Source of the DNA: Lentzea alba
GTDB lineage: Bacteria > Actinomycetota > Actinomycetes > Mycobacteriales > Pseudonocardiaceae
Assembly: GCF_011067745.1 (NCBI RefSeq)
Contig: NZ_JAAMPJ010000002.1
Span: 744,001-808,000 of the forward strand
Direction: 5' to 3'
DNA length: 64,000 bases
This document shows, piece after piece, positions 7,659-17,306 of the stretch. Under the pieces are notes generated by a model. It was not told the DNA's origin. It made no database searches and saw only the letters and a list, made by a program, of their open reading frames with translations. The translations under genes were made by a program, and so were the position numbers. Position 1 is the first letter of the stretch; each line of letters opens with the position of its first letter.

Positions 7659-9083
7659 TTAACCCTTCGCTTTCTTGATGTGTTCAAGATCGCCGTACAG
7701 CTCTTCCAGCGCCCGGTACGCCTTCGCCACGAACGGTCGTGCCTTCGCGTACCTCGTGATGGCGTCGGCGTCCGGCGTGATCGTCCGGATCGGCCGCACG
7801 AGGTCGACGGTCAGCGACTCGATCTCGCCGAGCGCCCGCCACGCCAGCAGCGCCGCGCCCACGGCCGAGCCGCCGGTGTCCTCGGTGAGGTGCAACGGCA
7901 TGCCGAGCGCGTTCGCCAGGGTCTGCGCCCAGATCGGGGCGCGGAACGCTCCGCCGGTGATCCGCAGCTCGTCGACGTGCGGCACCGCGTCCAGCACCAG
8001 TGCGAGCTGCTGACACACGCCCTCCACCAGCGCTTTCGTGATCTGCTGTGGCGTGTGTTCGCGACGCAGGCCGAGGAGGGCGGCGTGCGCGGTCGGGTCC
8101 CACCACGGCGCTCGTTCGCCGAGCAGGTACGGCAGCGCGACGAGCCCGTCGGAGTCGACGTGTTCGGCTTGGGCGAGCAGGTCGCCGACCGGGATGCCGA
8201 ACGTCTCGGCGGCCCACTGGGCCACCACGCCACCGTTGCTGATGGCACCGCCGCGAACCCACAGCCCGTCGGCGATGGCATAGCTGAACGTGCGGCCCTC
8301 GTCGTCGATGCCGGGTCCCTGCTGGGCCACCCGGAGCGCTCCCGACGTGCCGAGCGAGACGGCGCCCGCGCCAGGGGAGGCCGCGCCGACGCCGAGGTTG
8401 CCGAGCGGGCCGTCCCCACCGCCGACGACGACCGGGATGCCCTTCCTGAGCCCTGGGATGTCGGCTTTCAGCGGCGTGGTGTGGGTGGGTTCGACCAGCG
8501 GCGGGAGCTGGTCCGCGGTGACGCCGGCGAACTCCAGCGAGGGCTCGTGCCACTGCAGTGTGTGGATGTTCATCAGGCCCGTGCCCGAGCCGGACGAGTG
8601 CTCGTTGATCAGCTCGCCGGTGAGGTGGAGGTGCACGAAGTCCTTGATCTCGCACCACTTCGCGGCGCGGACGCCGTTCTCGTGGAACCAGGCGAGCTTC
8701 ATCAGCGGCGTGAACGAGTGGATCGGAGCGCCGGTCTGGCGGTGCAGCTCGCGACCTTCCGCAGTGCCGCGCAGTCGTTCAGTCTGCTCGACCGCGCGGT
8801 TGTCGGCCCAGCTCAGCGCCTCCGTGACCGGGTTCAGCGAAGCGTCCAGCCCCATGATCGAGTGCATGGCACCGGTCAGCGCGATGGCTCGCACGTCCTC
8901 GGACGCCAACTCGCGGATCGCGTCGAACGCGGCGTCGAGCACCTGCTGCGGGTCGTGCGCGGCTTCGAGACCGCTGGTGCGCATCGGATAGGTGCGTTCG
9001 GTGGAGGCGACCACCTTCGCCCGCGCGTCCACCGCGACGACCTTCGTGGCCGTCGTCCCGAGATCGACCGCTAGAACGATCAT
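7659..9083 (-). CDS. gntK: FGGY-family carbohydrate kinase, probable gluconokinase
   Basis: 474 aa. The N-terminal ATP-binding motif VLAVDLGTTATKVV, the second-domain motifs GGGDGPLGNLG and SLGTSGALRV, and the C-terminal TGGAFRAPIWAQTLAN are those of FGGY sugar kinases. TGAMHSIMGLD matches the AMHSL/I signature of gluconokinases of the Bacillus GntK type, so D-gluconate to 6-phosphogluconate is the best guess; xylulose or another polyol is possible. The start is ATG 9083, overlapping the methyltransferase stop as ATGA. A shortened or degraded FGGY signature is not evident. Confidence 0.85.
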   Translation of the reverse strand: MIVLAVDLGTTATKVVAVDARAKVVASTERTYPMRTSGLEAAHDPQQVLDAAFDAIRELASEDVRAIALTGAMHSIMGLDASLNPVTEALSWADNRAVEQTERLRGTAEGRELHRQTGAPIHSFTPLMKLAWFHENGVRAAKWCEIKDFVHLHLTGELINEHSSGSGTGLMNIHTLQWHEPSLEFAGVTADQLPPLVEPTHTTPLKADIPGLRKGIPVVVGGGDGPLGNLGVGAASPGAGAVSLGTSGALRVAQQGPGIDDEGRTFSYAIADGLWVRGGAISNGGVVAQWAAETFGIPVGDLLAQAEHVDSDGLVALPYLLGERAPWWDPTAHAALLGLRREHTPQQITKALVEGVCQQLALVLDAVPHVDELRITGGAFRAPIWAQTLANALGMPLHLTEDTGGSAVGAALLAWRALGEIESLTVDLVRPIRTITPDADAITRYAKARPFVAKAYRALEELYGDLEHIKKAKG

Positions 9084-9811
9084 GCGCCGGCCCGCACGGC
9101 GGTGAACACACCGAAGCTCGGGCACTGCAGCAGCCCGTCCCAGGACTCCTCTTCGTCCGGCACGACGACCGGATGGCGGGTGACCTCCGTCAGGCCCGCA
9201 CGGGTGAGCGCGCCGTCGAACACGCCGCGCTCCCAGTAGAAGGAGTCGAAGTCGAACGGCGGGTCGCCGAGGACGCGCACCCTGACCGGCTGCTTCAGGT
9301 TCATCGGGCCGGTCGGGACGATCTCGTAGCCGTAGCGGCCGTACTGCGCGTACAGCTCCCAGTCCGGTTCCGGGTTCGGCACGAGCACGACGAGTCGCCC
9401 ACCGGGCACGAGGTTCGCGGTGAGGTTGCCGATCATCGCGTCGAGCGCGGGCACGTCGTCCGCGTAGCCGAGCAGCCACACCGCGGTCACCACGTCGAAC
9501 TCGCCGAGCACCGGCAGGCTGGTCGCATCGTGCTGCTCGTAGGTGATCCCGCGCCATTCGCGTTTCTCGACGTGACGGGCGTAGGCGATCATCTCGCCGG
9601 CCGAGTCGACGCCGACGACCTTCGTCGCACCGAGGTCGCGGAAGAGCCGCGCGTAGAAGCCGGTGCCGCAGGCCACGTCCAGCACGGACTTGCCGAGCAG
9701 GTCACCCACGGCCGACAGCAGTGTCGCGCGCTCGGCCAGTCCGGTCGGGATGTGCTTGGCACGCTCGTAGATCGCACCCAGCGCGTCGTACTGCTCGTCG
9801 CTCTCCGCCAT
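9080..9811 (-). CDS. Class I SAM-dependent methyltransferase
   Basis: About 243 aa. SAM-binding motif I is VLDVACGTGFYARLF, with the acidic residue at the end of strand 2 in VVGVDSAGEMI and motif II-like DVVTAVWLLGYA. This is a small-molecule-type (Methyltransf_11/25) fold. ATG 9811 or 9817 is the likely start because the frame upstream is rich in rare residues; neither has a good ribosome site, so a leaderless message is possible. It is coupled to gntK by ATGA. The substrate is unknown. Confidence 0.85.
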   Translation of the reverse strand: MAESDEQYDALGAIYERAKHIPTGLAERATLLSAVGDLLGKSVLDVACGTGFYARLFRDLGATKVVGVDSAGEMIAYARHVEKREWRGITYEQHDATSLPVLGEFDVVTAVWLLGYADDVPALDAMIGNLTANLVPGGRLVVLVPNPEPDWELYAQYGRYGYEIVPTGPMNLKQPVRVRVLGDPPFDFDSFYWERGVFDGALTRAGLTEVTRHPVVVPDEEESWDGLLQCPSFGVFTAVRAGA

Positions 9812-10046
9812 GGCCATCAGCCTAGGAGGGCGGATACCGCTCGAACCACTCTTGTGCCACCGGCGGGTTGGGTTCCCGGAACTGAACGTGCCCGACCCAG
9901 AATTCCGAGCCTCCCAGAATACGACTACATCCAGTTGGCGGTACCTGTTCACTTTGAACTGCGGTTCCGTGGTTTCCGCGAGAAGAGGCGGCACCGCTGG
10001 GGGCAGTCGCCATTCCGCAATCATTTAGTTCTTCGGGGGAAGACTG

Positions 10047-11333
10047 ATGAGAGCATCGCATCGCACTTTGGCAGCACTCTGCATCACATCGGGACTGACG
10101 TTTTCGCTGTCGTCGCCCGTGCTGGCCGAGGAAGCAGAACCCTCGGATTCTGCCATCAGTGACATCATCCATTCCTACCTGCAGTCCCGAGCAGGCCTCA
10201 TCACTGGCGAGACGGATTCCGAGCAGGGCTCGCGATTCACGTCGAAACTCACGCACGAACTCGGTGCTCAGGAAGGAAAACTACGCGCACACCGCGATCA
10301 GCTGCGGAAGCTGCCGTTCGGCGGCCACCGTGACGCGGAAGTCCAGGTGCGGGTCGGAAAGGTGGACCGGTCGGGCTCCGGCGTGATCCGGGCGCGCGCC
10401 GCCGAGACCACAAAGCTGTTCTTCCGCTCGGTCAGCACCACCGTCGACCCTGCAACCGGTCTCACACCACCGCAGCACGAGGGCTACTCCCTCACGCACG
10501 ACTTCGTCCTGCGCACGGAGGACGGCCGGTGGAAGATCGATTCCACCACGCCGCACCTCGACGGAAGCGCCCTGCCGCCACCGACTCAGGCGGACAAGAC
10601 GATGAAAGCCCCGCAAAACGACACCGTGACGGCCAAGTCCGACAAGCCGGCACCCCGCGTCGAACGACCGAACTCCGCTCCCACGCCCGACTCGGGCGCC
10701 ACCCCGAACCGACAGGGGTTCACCCCGCGGGCCGAGGAGGCGAAAACGGTCGCCGCGCCGTTGGACTGGTTGGCCATGCTCGCCTACGCGGACCGCTGGT
10801 GGGGCCAGGTGCCCGATTCACAGGAGTTCTACAACCCGGAGTTCCGCAAGTACGGCAACGACTGCACCAACTTCTTCTCGCAGATCATTTTGCGGGGCGG
10901 ACTCGAACCAGTCGGCTATTGGTGGAACCGCACCGATCCGGACGTCTGGTTCTACGGACCGAGCGGCGAGGGGTTCACGGCGTACAGCTGGGCTGCCGCA
11001 CACAACAACGCGGTCTACATGTACAACTTCTCCGGCCACACCAGGGATTTGGTCGCAGGTGACCCGTACGGCGTGTGGAAGGCACAACCCGCCGACGTCA
11101 TGTACGTCAACTGGGACCACCCGCCGAACGACCCCAATGGCGAGGGAAACCTCGACCACACCATGTTCGTCAGTGGGCGAGAGGCTTACCCGGAGGACCC
11201 GACTTGGCCGTACGCCAAGGAAATCTTCCTCACTTACCACACGAACAACCGGCACAACGTCCCACTCACCTCGGTGATGTTCCGCGACGGTTGGAGCAAC
11301 AAGGACGGCTGGTCGGCACTGCATACTTTCTGA
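10047..11333 (+). CDS. Secreted protein with C-terminal amidase_6-type domain
   Basis: 428 aa, ATG with GGGGGAAG upstream. Residues 1-27 are a Sec signal peptide with likely cleavage after VLA. A ~150-residue N-terminal region resembles the helical/NTF2-like leader of these proteins. A Pro/Thr-rich linker (~175-230) precedes the putative amidase domain (PF12671-like): YGNDCTNFFSQ provides the nucleophile Cys, LDHTMFVSG the His, and YHTNNRHNVPL a third conserved block. Such proteins are thought to be papain-like (NlpC/P60 superfamily) enzymes acting on envelope or extracellular peptides. It is followed two bases later by a small membrane protein gene. Confidence 0.85.
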   Translation: MRASHRTLAALCITSGLTFSLSSPVLAEEAEPSDSAISDIIHSYLQSRAGLITGETDSEQGSRFTSKLTHELGAQEGKLRAHRDQLRKLPFGGHRDAEVQVRVGKVDRSGSGVIRARAAETTKLFFRSVSTTVDPATGLTPPQHEGYSLTHDFVLRTEDGRWKIDSTTPHLDGSALPPPTQADKTMKAPQNDTVTAKSDKPAPRVERPNSAPTPDSGATPNRQGFTPRAEEAKTVAAPLDWLAMLAYADRWWGQVPDSQEFYNPEFRKYGNDCTNFFSQIILRGGLEPVGYWWNRTDPDVWFYGPSGEGFTAYSWAAAHNNAVYMYNFSGHTRDLVAGDPYGVWKAQPADVMYVNWDHPPNDPNGEGNLDHTMFVSGREAYPEDPTWPYAKEIFLTYHTNNRHNVPLTSVMFRDGWSNKDGWSALHTF

Positions 11334-11334
11334 C

Positions 11335-11793
11335 GTGACCGCTGAACCGCGACGGCGGCTGCGAGACGTGGTTCTCGTGGCCGTCGTCGGCTGTGCTCTG
11401 TTGATCGGCGTGGCCGCCGCGCTGGTCCTGCTGACCGCGGACAACACCGATCCCACGTCGCGCGACCTACCGCCGGGGGCGACGGGGTCGGCGACTCCGG
11501 CCGCGGCCGCCGAGCGCTACGTCCGCGCGCTCAACGACAACGACGAGAACGCCTTGCGCGCTTTGTCACCAGGTGTCGACGCGTCGGTGGACGCTGCTGT
11601 GACTGCCCGGCTCGCGACGTGGGGCGGGCGGAACATCGTGGTGACGGAGACGCGCGTGCGCGACAGCGAGATCGCCCACGAGTCGATCGCCGACCTGACC
11701 GGCACCTCCGCCGCGGGACCGTATGCCGAGAAGATTTTCGTGGTCGAGCGAGAAGGCCAGTGGCTGGTGAACCTCGCGAAGAACGTTCCATAG
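11335..11793 (+). CDS. Small single-pass membrane protein
   Basis: 152 aa, GTG start two bases after the amidase-like gene. Residues ~9-33 form a transmembrane helix (VVLVAVVGCALLIGVAAALV), followed by a Pro/Thr linker and a ~90-residue domain starting AAERYVRALNDNDENALRAL. That helix and the downstream strands look like an NTF2/DUF4878-type lumenal fold. It probably sits outside the membrane next to the secreted amidase-like product. A strong hairpin terminator follows directly. Confidence 0.75.
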   Translation: MTAEPRRRLRDVVLVAVVGCALLIGVAAALVLLTADNTDPTSRDLPPGATGSATPAAAAERYVRALNDNDENALRALSPGVDASVDAAVTARLATWGGRNIVVTETRVRDSEIAHESIADLTGTSAAGPYAEKIFVVEREGQWLVNLAKNVP

Positions 11794-11798
11794 ACGAA

Positions 11799-11832
11799 GG
11801 TGGCCTCTGCCGTGTGCACGGCAGAGGCCACC
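11799..11832. terminator. Bidirectional hairpin terminator
   Basis: A perfect 16-bp inverted repeat: GGTGGCCTCTGCCGTG (11799-11814) pairs with CACGGCAGAGGCCACC (11817-11832) across two bases. It lies between the convergent ends of the small membrane protein gene and asd, so it can serve both strands. There is no T-tract, as is common in actinobacteria. Confidence 0.85.
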
Positions 11833-11847
11833 AACGCGACAGAACGT

Positions 11848-12912
11848 TCAGAGGCGCTTCGCGAGCTCTTCCGCGACCTCGTAGGTGTTCAGCGCGGCAC
11901 CCTTGCGCAGGTTGTCACCGCACACGAAGAAGTCCAGCGTGTTCGGGAAGTCCAGCGCCTGGCGCACGCGGCCCACGTACGTCGGGTCCTCGCCCACCAT
12001 GTCGGCGGGCGTCGGGAAGCGCTTCGCGGCCGGGTCGTCGACCAGGACGATCGACGGCTGCTCCTCGAAGATCTTGTGCGCCGCCTCGACCGTGACCTCG
12101 CGGGCGAACGTCGCGTGGACGGACAGCGAGTGCGTGGTGACGACCGGGACGCGCACGCAGGTGGCGGAGACCTTCAGGTCAGGGATGCCCAGGATCTTGC
12201 GGGCCTCGTTGCGGACCTTCAGCTCCTCCGACGTCCAGCCGTCGTCCTTCAGGGAACCCGCCCACGGCACCACGTTCAGCGCCAGCGGGGCCGGGAACGG
12301 CGAGTCCGAGATCGGCAGCCCGGCGGCCTCCAGCGTCTGGCGGACGTCGCCCGCGACGACACCGACCTCCTTGCCGGCCAGCGCGCTGATCTCGGCGTAC
12401 AGGCGGTCGATCGCCGCCTGGCCGCCACCGGAAGCGGCCTGGTAGGAGGCCACGACCAGTTCCTTCAGCTCGAACTCGCGGTGCAGGGCACCGAGCGACG
12501 CCATCATCGACAGCGTCGTGCAGTTCGGGTTCGAGATGATGCCGCGCGGGCGGTTGTTGATCTGGTCCGCGTTGACCTCGGGCACGACCAGAGGCACGTC
12601 GGCGTCCATCCGGAACGCGCCGGAGTTGTCGATCGCGACCGCGCCGCGCTCGGCGGCGATCGGGGCCCACTCGGCCGAGACCTCGTCAGGGACGTCGAAC
12701 ATCGCGATGTCCACGCCGTCGAACGCCTCGGGCGAGAGCGCGATGACCGTGAGGTCCTGGCCGCGCACGTTGATCTTCTTGCCCGCCGAGCGCGGGGAGG
12801 CGATCAGCCTGATCTCGCCCCACGGCACGGTGGACCGGGTGTTGATGATGTCGATCATGACGGTACCGACGGCACCGGTCGCGCCGACCAGTGCGAGAAC
12901 GGGGGCGCTCAT
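11848..12912 (-). CDS. asd: Aspartate-semialdehyde dehydrogenase
   Basis: 354 aa. It converts aspartyl phosphate to aspartate semialdehyde with NADPH, the branch point to Lys/DAP, Met and Thr. The nucleotide-binding loop VGATGAVGT starts at residue 9. The catalytic Cys131 is in ISNPNCTTL, and later conserved blocks include [11 protein letters not shown] and RVPVVTTHS with the catalytic His. It is the second gene of the lysC-asd operon and overlaps lysC by four bases (ATGA), which supports ATG 12912. A strong bidirectional terminator lies 16 bases after its stop. Cytoplasmic. Confidence 0.97.
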   Translation of the reverse strand: MSAPVLALVGATGAVGTVMIDIINTRSTVPWGEIRLIASPRSAGKKINVRGQDLTVIALSPEAFDGVDIAMFDVPDEVSAEWAPIAAERGAVAIDNSGAFRMDADVPLVVPEVNADQINNRPRGIISNPNCTTLSMMASLGALHREFELKELVVASYQAASGGGQAAIDRLYAEISALAGKEVGVVAGDVRQTLEAAGLPISDSPFPAPLALNVVPWAGSLKDDGWTSEELKVRNEARKILGIPDLKVSATCVRVPVVTTHSLSVHATFAREVTVEAAHKIFEEQPSIVLVDDPAAKRFPTPADMVGEDPTYVGRVRQALDFPNTLDFFVCGDNLRKGAALNTYEVAEELAKRL

Positions 12913-13427
12913 CGTCCAGTCCCTGCGTAAACGACGGCCTCTTCGTCGGTGCCCAGGTCGAACGCGTCGTGCAGGGCGCGCACGGCGTCGTCGAGCTGGG
13001 TGTCGCGGCAGATGACCGAGATGCGGATCTCCGAGGTGGAGATGATGTCGATGTTGACGCCGGCCGTGGCCAGCGCCTCGCAGAACGTCGCCGTGACGCC
13101 GGGGTGCGAGCGCATACCCGCGCCGATCAGCGACACCTTGCCGACGTGCTCGTCGTAGAGGACCTGGTCGAACCCGATCTCGCCACGCGCCTTCTCCAGC
13201 GCCGCCACCGCGCGCGGGCCGTCGACCTTGGCCAGCGTGAACGTGATGTCGGTGCGGCCGGACGCGGCCTGCGAGACGTTCTGCACGACCATGTCGATGT
13301 CGAGCTCGGCCTGCGCCACGACCCGGAAGATCTTGGCGGCGATGCCGGGGTGGTCGGGCACGGCGGTGACAGTGATCTTGGCTTCAGACCGGTCGTGCGC
13401 GACGCCGGTGATCATCGCCTGTTCCAC
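12909..13427 (-). CDS. lysC: Aspartokinase beta subunit from internal start within lysC
   Basis: An in-frame GTG at 13427 (codon 250 of lysC) is preceded by GGAGGAC at 13440-13434, six bases away. The resulting 172-aa product begins [20 protein letters not shown] and contains only the two ACT domains. Overlapping alpha/beta aspartokinases (421 and 172 aa) are known from Corynebacterium glutamicum and Bacillus, where they form alpha2beta2 regulated enzymes; the sizes match exactly. The internal ribosome site is visible; that it is used is inferred from those relatives. Confidence 0.75.
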   Translation of the reverse strand: MEQAMITGVAHDRSEAKITVTAVPDHPGIAAKIFRVVAQAELDIDMVVQNVSQAASGRTDITFTLAKVDGPRAVAALEKARGEIGFDQVLYDEHVGKVSLIGAGMRSHPGVTATFCEALATAGVNIDIISTSEIRISVICRDTQLDDAVRALHDAFDLGTDEEAVVYAGTGR

Positions 13428-14174
13428 GTGAAGGTCCTCCACTGAACCGGACACGATGGTTCCGGTCTTGTTGCTGAACGAAGAGCGGACGTGCACGGGC
13501 ACGTTGTAGCGGCGGGCGTACTCCACGCAGCGGAGCATCAGCACCTTGGCGCCACACGCGGCCATCTCGAGCATTTCCTCGTACGTGATCGTGTCGAGCT
13601 TCTTCGCGTTCGGCACGATGCGCGGGTCGGCGGTGTAGACGCCGTCCACGTCGGTGTAGATCTCGCACACGTCGGCTTTGGTCGCGGCCGCGAGCGCCAC
13701 CGCGGTGGTGTCGCTGCCGCCACGGCCGAGCGTGGTGATCTCCTTGGAGTCCTGCGAGACGCCCTGGAAGCCCGCGACGATCGCGATGGCCCCCTCGGAC
13801 GTCGCGTCCTGGATCCGGCTCGGCGTCACGTCGATGATGCGGGCTTTGCCGTGCACCGAGGTCGTGATCACGCCTGCCTGCGAGCCCGTGTAGGAACGAG
13901 CCTCGGCACCGAGTGAGTTGATCGCCATCGCGAGCAGCGACATCGAGATCCGCTCACCCGAGGTGAGGAGCATGTCGAGCTCACGTGCGGGCGGCACCGG
14001 GGAGACCTGGCGGGCGAGGTCGAGCAGCTCGTCGGTCGTGTCACCCATGGCGGACACGACGACCACGACGTCGTTCCCCGCCTTTTTGGTCGCGACGATG
14101 CGCTCGGCCACGCGTTTGATCCGCTCGGCACTCTCAACCGATGAACCGCCGTACTTCTGGACGACGAGCGCCAC
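12909..14174 (-). CDS. lysC: Aspartokinase, alpha subunit (full length)
   Basis: 421 aa. It phosphorylates aspartate in the first step of the aspartate pathway. The start is GTG 14174, preceded by AAGGAGG at ideal spacing, and the product begins [12 protein letters not shown] with the kinase Lys at residue 7. The amino-acid kinase domain covers ~1-245 ([15 protein letters not shown] block seen as [15 protein letters not shown]), then two ACT regulatory domains from ~265 and ~345. It is coupled to asd by ATGA. An internal start makes the beta subunit in frame (see next entry). Feedback by Lys plus Thr is usual in this class, but not shown here. Confidence 0.97.
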   Translation of the reverse strand: MALVVQKYGGSSVESAERIKRVAERIVATKKAGNDVVVVVSAMGDTTDELLDLARQVSPVPPARELDMLLTSGERISMSLLAMAINSLGAEARSYTGSQAGVITTSVHGKARIIDVTPSRIQDATSEGAIAIVAGFQGVSQDSKEITTLGRGGSDTTAVALAAATKADVCEIYTDVDGVYTADPRIVPNAKKLDTITYEEMLEMAACGAKVLMLRCVEYARRYNVPVHVRSSFSNKTGTIVSGSVEDLHVEQAMITGVAHDRSEAKITVTAVPDHPGIAAKIFRVVAQAELDIDMVVQNVSQAASGRTDITFTLAKVDGPRAVAALEKARGEIGFDQVLYDEHVGKVSLIGAGMRSHPGVTATFCEALATAGVNIDIISTSEIRISVICRDTQLDDAVRALHDAFDLGTDEEAVVYAGTGR

Positions 14175-14278
14175 CGACCTGACCTCCTTCGCGCGACTAA
14201 AACCCCACGTCGTAGGCAGCCTACCCGGACCACCTGGTGAGACTCTGGAGCCGTGACGCGCGTGACTACTCTGTCCGG

Positions 14279-15502
14279 GTGTCGTCGAGCACCGATGTCG
14301 TGGAGGCCCCAACAGCCGTGCATGAGAGCAATGCGCCCTCACGGTTGGCCGAGGCGCTCAGACACCCGGCGGCGCGCTGGACGGCCCCCGCCCTGATCTA
14401 CCTGTTCGTGCGGCAGGTGGGCCTCTTCGTCCTGCAACTCGTCGTCGAGTACCAGAACAAGATCCACGGCAAGGCCGACACCGCCGTCGACAACCTCAAG
14501 TCGTGGGACGGCGAGTGGTTCCTCGGAATCGCCTCCGGGGGCTACAACGACGTGCCGCAGCGCCTGACCGACGCGGCCGGCAGGCGCTCGGCCGAGACCC
14601 CGCTGGCGTTCTTCCCCGGCTATCCCGCCCTGATCAGGTGGGTGGACGGCCTGCCGGGCGTGGACGCGGTGGGCGCCGCCTTCGCGGTGAGCCTGATCAG
14701 CGGCCTGTTCTGCGCTTACGGCCTGTTCGTGCTCGGCCGCGCGGTCCGCGACGGCTCGACGAAGACCGGCCTGATCTTCGTGACGCTGTTCGCCGCGTCC
14801 CCGATGGCCGTCGTCCTCTCGATGACCTACTCCGAGGCCACGTTCTGCGCGTTCGCCGCGTGGGCCCTGGTCGGCGTGGTGAAGAAGCGCTGGATCCTCG
14901 CCGGCGTCTGCTGCGCGGCAGCGGGCCTGGTCCGCCCCACCGCGGCAGCGCTGATCGCGGCCGTCGGCCTGGCAGCCCTGGTCGCGGTGATCGCCGACCG
15001 CCGCGACTGGCGAGCCTGGGCAGGCGGCCTGATCGCGCCGCTGGGCCTGCTCGGCTACCTCGGCTGGGTGGCAATCCGCACCGGCGACCTGGCGGGCTGG
15101 TTCGGCGTGCAGCAACGCGGCTGGGGCTCGAAGTTCGACGGCGGCGGCGCCACCCTGGAGTTCGCCTTCGAACACCTGGGCAATCCGCGCTCTGAACTGG
15201 AAACCGGCACGGTCTGGCTGCTGGTGCTGGCAGTCGTCCTGGTCGTCTACGCCTTCCAGCGCCGCCTGGAGTGGCCGTTGATCGTCTACGGCATCGGCGT
15301 GCTGGTCATGGACATCGGCTCGAACGGCCTGATGAACTCGAAGGCCCGCCTGCTGCTGCCCGCGTTCACGCTGCTGCTCCCCCTGGCCCTGGTCCTGGCC
15401 CGCCGCAAGACCTCCACAGTCCTGACCGTGCTGGGCCTGGCAATCCTGTTCAGCGCCTGGTTCGGCGCCAACGCCCTGGCCGTTTGGCAGTATGCGATCT
15501 GA
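14279..15502 (+). CDS. Polytopic GT-C / mannosyltransferase-like membrane protein
   Basis: About 407 aa with roughly 9-10 hydrophobic segments. Near the N-terminus [14 protein letters not shown] matches the WDxxxYxxIAxxGY motif of PIG-V-like and related GT-C glycosyltransferases, whose acidic residue binds the polyprenyl-phosphate sugar donor. [11 protein letters not shown] is also typical (FFPxxPxLxR). It is probably a plasma-membrane mannosyltransferase for a glycolipid or glycoprotein. Starts GTG 14279 and GTG 14237 are both possible and neither has a clear ribosome site. It overlaps the nitroreductase start (TGATG). Confidence 0.82.
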   Translation: MSSSTDVVEAPTAVHESNAPSRLAEALRHPAARWTAPALIYLFVRQVGLFVLQLVVEYQNKIHGKADTAVDNLKSWDGEWFLGIASGGYNDVPQRLTDAAGRRSAETPLAFFPGYPALIRWVDGLPGVDAVGAAFAVSLISGLFCAYGLFVLGRAVRDGSTKTGLIFVTLFAASPMAVVLSMTYSEATFCAFAAWALVGVVKKRWILAGVCCAAAGLVRPTAAALIAAVGLAALVAVIADRRDWRAWAGGLIAPLGLLGYLGWVAIRTGDLAGWFGVQQRGWGSKFDGGGATLEFAFEHLGNPRSELETGTVWLLVLAVVLVVYAFQRRLEWPLIVYGIGVLVMDIGSNGLMNSKARLLLPAFTLLLPLALVLARRKTSTVLTVLGLAILFSAWFGANALAVWQYAI

Positions 15503-16062
15503 TGAACGAGCTGATCTCGAAGCGCTGGAGCCCACGCGCTTTCCACGCTGAAGCCACCATCTCCGACGACGAGCTGCGCGTCCTGCTGGAAGCGGCCCGC
15601 TGGGCACCGTCCCACGGCAACAGCCAGCCCGCCCGCTTCGTCGTGGGCAAGCGCGGCACCCCGACGTTCGACGCGATCTTCGAAACCCTCCGCCCCGGCA
15701 ACAAGACCTGGGCCTTCCGCGCCTCGGTCCTCCTGATCGGCTGCGTGATCACCCAGGACTCGCGCGGCGACCTGCCCAACGTCGAGTTCGGCCTGGGCCT
15801 GGCCATGGAGAACATCGCGCTACAAGCCGTGGACCTGGGCCTGATCGCACACATGATGGGCGGCTTCGACAAGACAGCCGCCCACACCGCGTTCAACATG
15901 CCCGACGACGTGCGCCCGTTGGTAGTGATGGCTCTGGGCCACCAGGGCGACCTGGAAGACCTCCCCGAAGACCTTCAAGCCCGCGAACAGCGCGAACGCC
16001 AACGCCACCCGCTCTCCGACACCACCTTCACCGGCACCTGGGGCCAGTCACTGTTCGGTTGA
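15502..16062 (+). CDS. Nitroreductase family protein
   Basis: 186 aa from ATG 15502, which overlaps the preceding stop by one base, so it is coupled. The N-terminal SKRWSPRAF and LLEAARWAPSHGNSQPARFVV are the FMN-phosphate-binding RxSxRxF and WAPSxxNxQPWRF motifs. MENIALQAVDLGLIAHMMGGFD matches the helix over the flavin. It is probably a dimeric cytoplasmic NAD(P)H oxidoreductase. It is shorter than NfsB types, matching the compact ~190-aa nitroreductases. Its 3' end overlaps the convergent Nudix gene by 15 bases. Confidence 0.9.
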   Translation: MNELISKRWSPRAFHAEATISDDELRVLLEAARWAPSHGNSQPARFVVGKRGTPTFDAIFETLRPGNKTWAFRASVLLIGCVITQDSRGDLPNVEFGLGLAMENIALQAVDLGLIAHMMGGFDKTAAHTAFNMPDDVRPLVVMALGHQGDLEDLPEDLQAREQRERQRHPLSDTTFTGTWGQSLFG

Positions 16063-16548
16063 GAAGTACTTGGACGCGACCTCGTTGTGCAGCGGAAACG
16101 CCAACGGCTCGCGCTCGAAGATGACCTTGCGCTCAGACGCCTCGTCGTTAGGCACGAACGGCGGCAAGTCCTCGGCGTTGATCGCCGGCGCGGCGGCGAA
16201 CATCAGCACCGTCCCCCCGTCCGGCGTGGACACGAAGTGCAACGGCCGCAACTCGTCGGGGTCAACGCGCACGTTCGCTTCCTCTTCGAGCTCGCGCGCC
16301 GCACTCTGCTGCCACGACTCGCCGCGGTCCATGAACCCGCTGACGAACGCCAACTGCCCCACCGGCGGAATGGCCCTGCGCACGGTGAGAAGTCCAGTGC
16401 GGGCCCCGTCCTTCACCGGCACCAGCAACACGACAACGGGCGACGGGTTGTCCCACACCATGTGCCCACAGCTGTCGCACTTGCGCGGATACCCGGACGT
16501 GTCCGCGTACTGGGCCCCACAGCTGTTGCAGAAGTCGTCGCGCGCCAT
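16048..16548 (-). CDS. Nudix hydrolase with N-terminal zinc ribbon
   Basis: 166 aa. Residues 7-28 hold a CNSCG...CDSCG zinc ribbon, followed by a Nudix domain. The Nudix box is GFMDRGESWQQSAARELEEE followed by A-N-V: it has the G-x5-E-x7-REL-x-EE core, but Asn replaces the usual Gly near its end. NADH pyrophosphatases (NudC) share a zinc ribbon but have an SQPWPxS motif that is absent here, so the substrate is open (ADP-ribose, NADH or nucleotide sugars). It is monocistronic as far as can be seen and convergent with the nitroreductase gene. Confidence 0.88.
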   Translation of the reverse strand: MARDDFCNSCGAQYADTSGYPRKCDSCGHMVWDNPSPVVVLLVPVKDGARTGLLTVRRAIPPVGQLAFVSGFMDRGESWQQSAARELEEEANVRVDPDELRPLHFVSTPDGGTVLMFAAAPAINAEDLPPFVPNDEASERKVIFEREPLAFPLHNEVASKYFSTEQ

Positions 16549-16674
16549 GCCCCGAACCTAGTTGAGGCGCCTCACGAGCTTAAGGACGATCGCTCGAACG
16601 GCCAGCCAGAAGCTCACGTGACAACGTTGTCAGCAACCTATTTGCCAACGGGCACAAGGCTTTCTGCGCCCAAA

Positions 16675-16732
16675 ACGGTACGCGGGGTCCCCGCGTACCG
16701 TCAGACGGGTACGTAGGGACCCCGCGTGCCGT
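16675..16732. terminator. Long intergenic hairpin, copy 1 of a repeated family
   Basis: ACGGTACGCGGGGTCCC (16675-16691) pairs with GGGACCCCGCGTGCCGT (16716-16732) with one G:T wobble. The 24-base middle can itself fold (CGTACC with GGTACG). The first arm can also self-pair as GGTACGCGGGG-T-CCCCGCGTACC (16677-16699). It lies downstream of the 98-aa membrane protein gene and probably terminates it. The core ACCCCGCGTG plus GTACG resembles the elements at 24837 and 62382. Confidence 0.65.
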
Positions 16733-16752
16733 CGGCAGCAAGCGGCGGGCGG

Positions 16753-17049
16753 TCAGTAGCGTGACACCGCACGCGCGAGCAGCCCAGTCACGACCAGCCA
16801 GAACACGGCGGCCAGACCGTAATTCAGGAACACGTCGACGTTGTAGTTGCCAGTGTGGAAGAGCCCGGGGAAGAACAGGGCGAGGGGCTCGGCCAGGGAC
16901 TGGATGAACCTGAAGAACCCGTTGGCGGTGTTGGCGCCAAGCACGATCATCAGGATGTAGAGGATCTCGATCAGGGCGAAGAGCGCACCGATGCCGCTGA
17001 TCACGCGTGAAGCCGTGCCGCGGCCACTAGTCGTACGTAATCTGGACAT
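16753..17049 (-). CDS. Small two-helix membrane protein (YggT-like)
   Basis: 98 aa from ATG 17049; no clear ribosome site is present, so it may be leaderless. Two hydrophobic segments are separated by a loop: GIGALFALIEILYILMIVLG and a C-terminal LAAVFWLVVTGLLARAVSR. The loop FIQSLAEPLALFFPGLF resembles the amphipathic region of YggT-family proteins. No catalytic residues are seen. It is transcribed away from leuA, leaving about 350 bases between the two starts. The function is unknown, and the family call is weak. Confidence 0.65.
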   Translation of the reverse strand: MSRLRTTSGRGTASRVISGIGALFALIEILYILMIVLGANTANGFFRFIQSLAEPLALFFPGLFHTGNYNVDVFLNYGLAAVFWLVVTGLLARAVSRY

Positions 17050-17125
17050 ACGTGAACGATTCCCGGATTCACGCGCAACAAAACTTGTGGTTGCACCATG
17101 ACATGCACCCACGCCGATGGCGGAG

Positions 17126-17149
17126 CCGGGTCTGGGGCAGAGCCCCAAG
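17126..17149 (-). repeat. REP-like GGGGCTCTGCCCC element, copy A
   Basis: On the minus strand this reads GGGGCTCTGCCCC then AGACCCGG, a short perfect hairpin (17134-17146) followed by a GACCC tail. A near-identical unit, GGGGCTCCGCCCC then GGACCCCG, occurs at 35706 on the plus strand. Such G/C hairpins are common intergenic repeats in high-GC actinobacteria. It sits in the leuA upstream gap. Confidence 0.5.
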
Positions 17150-17258
17150 TGGAAGCACGCAACCGCATGGTCGCCGCCCGCACGGCGACCACCCACCCGG
17201 TCACTCCCAGCAACCACATCCCACGATCCGGGCCCGCAGTTCCATCTTCAACCAAACT

Positions 17259-17306
17259 GTGACTACTCTGTCCGACGTGTGGCGTTCCCTCCTGCTTCGC
17301 TGCCGT

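Noticed and set aside
14263..17275. 16-base identity GTGACTACTCTGTCCG at ~14264 and 17259
   Set aside because: One repeat of this length is near chance expectation in 64 kb; it might be a shared -10 region (TACTCT), but evidence is thin.
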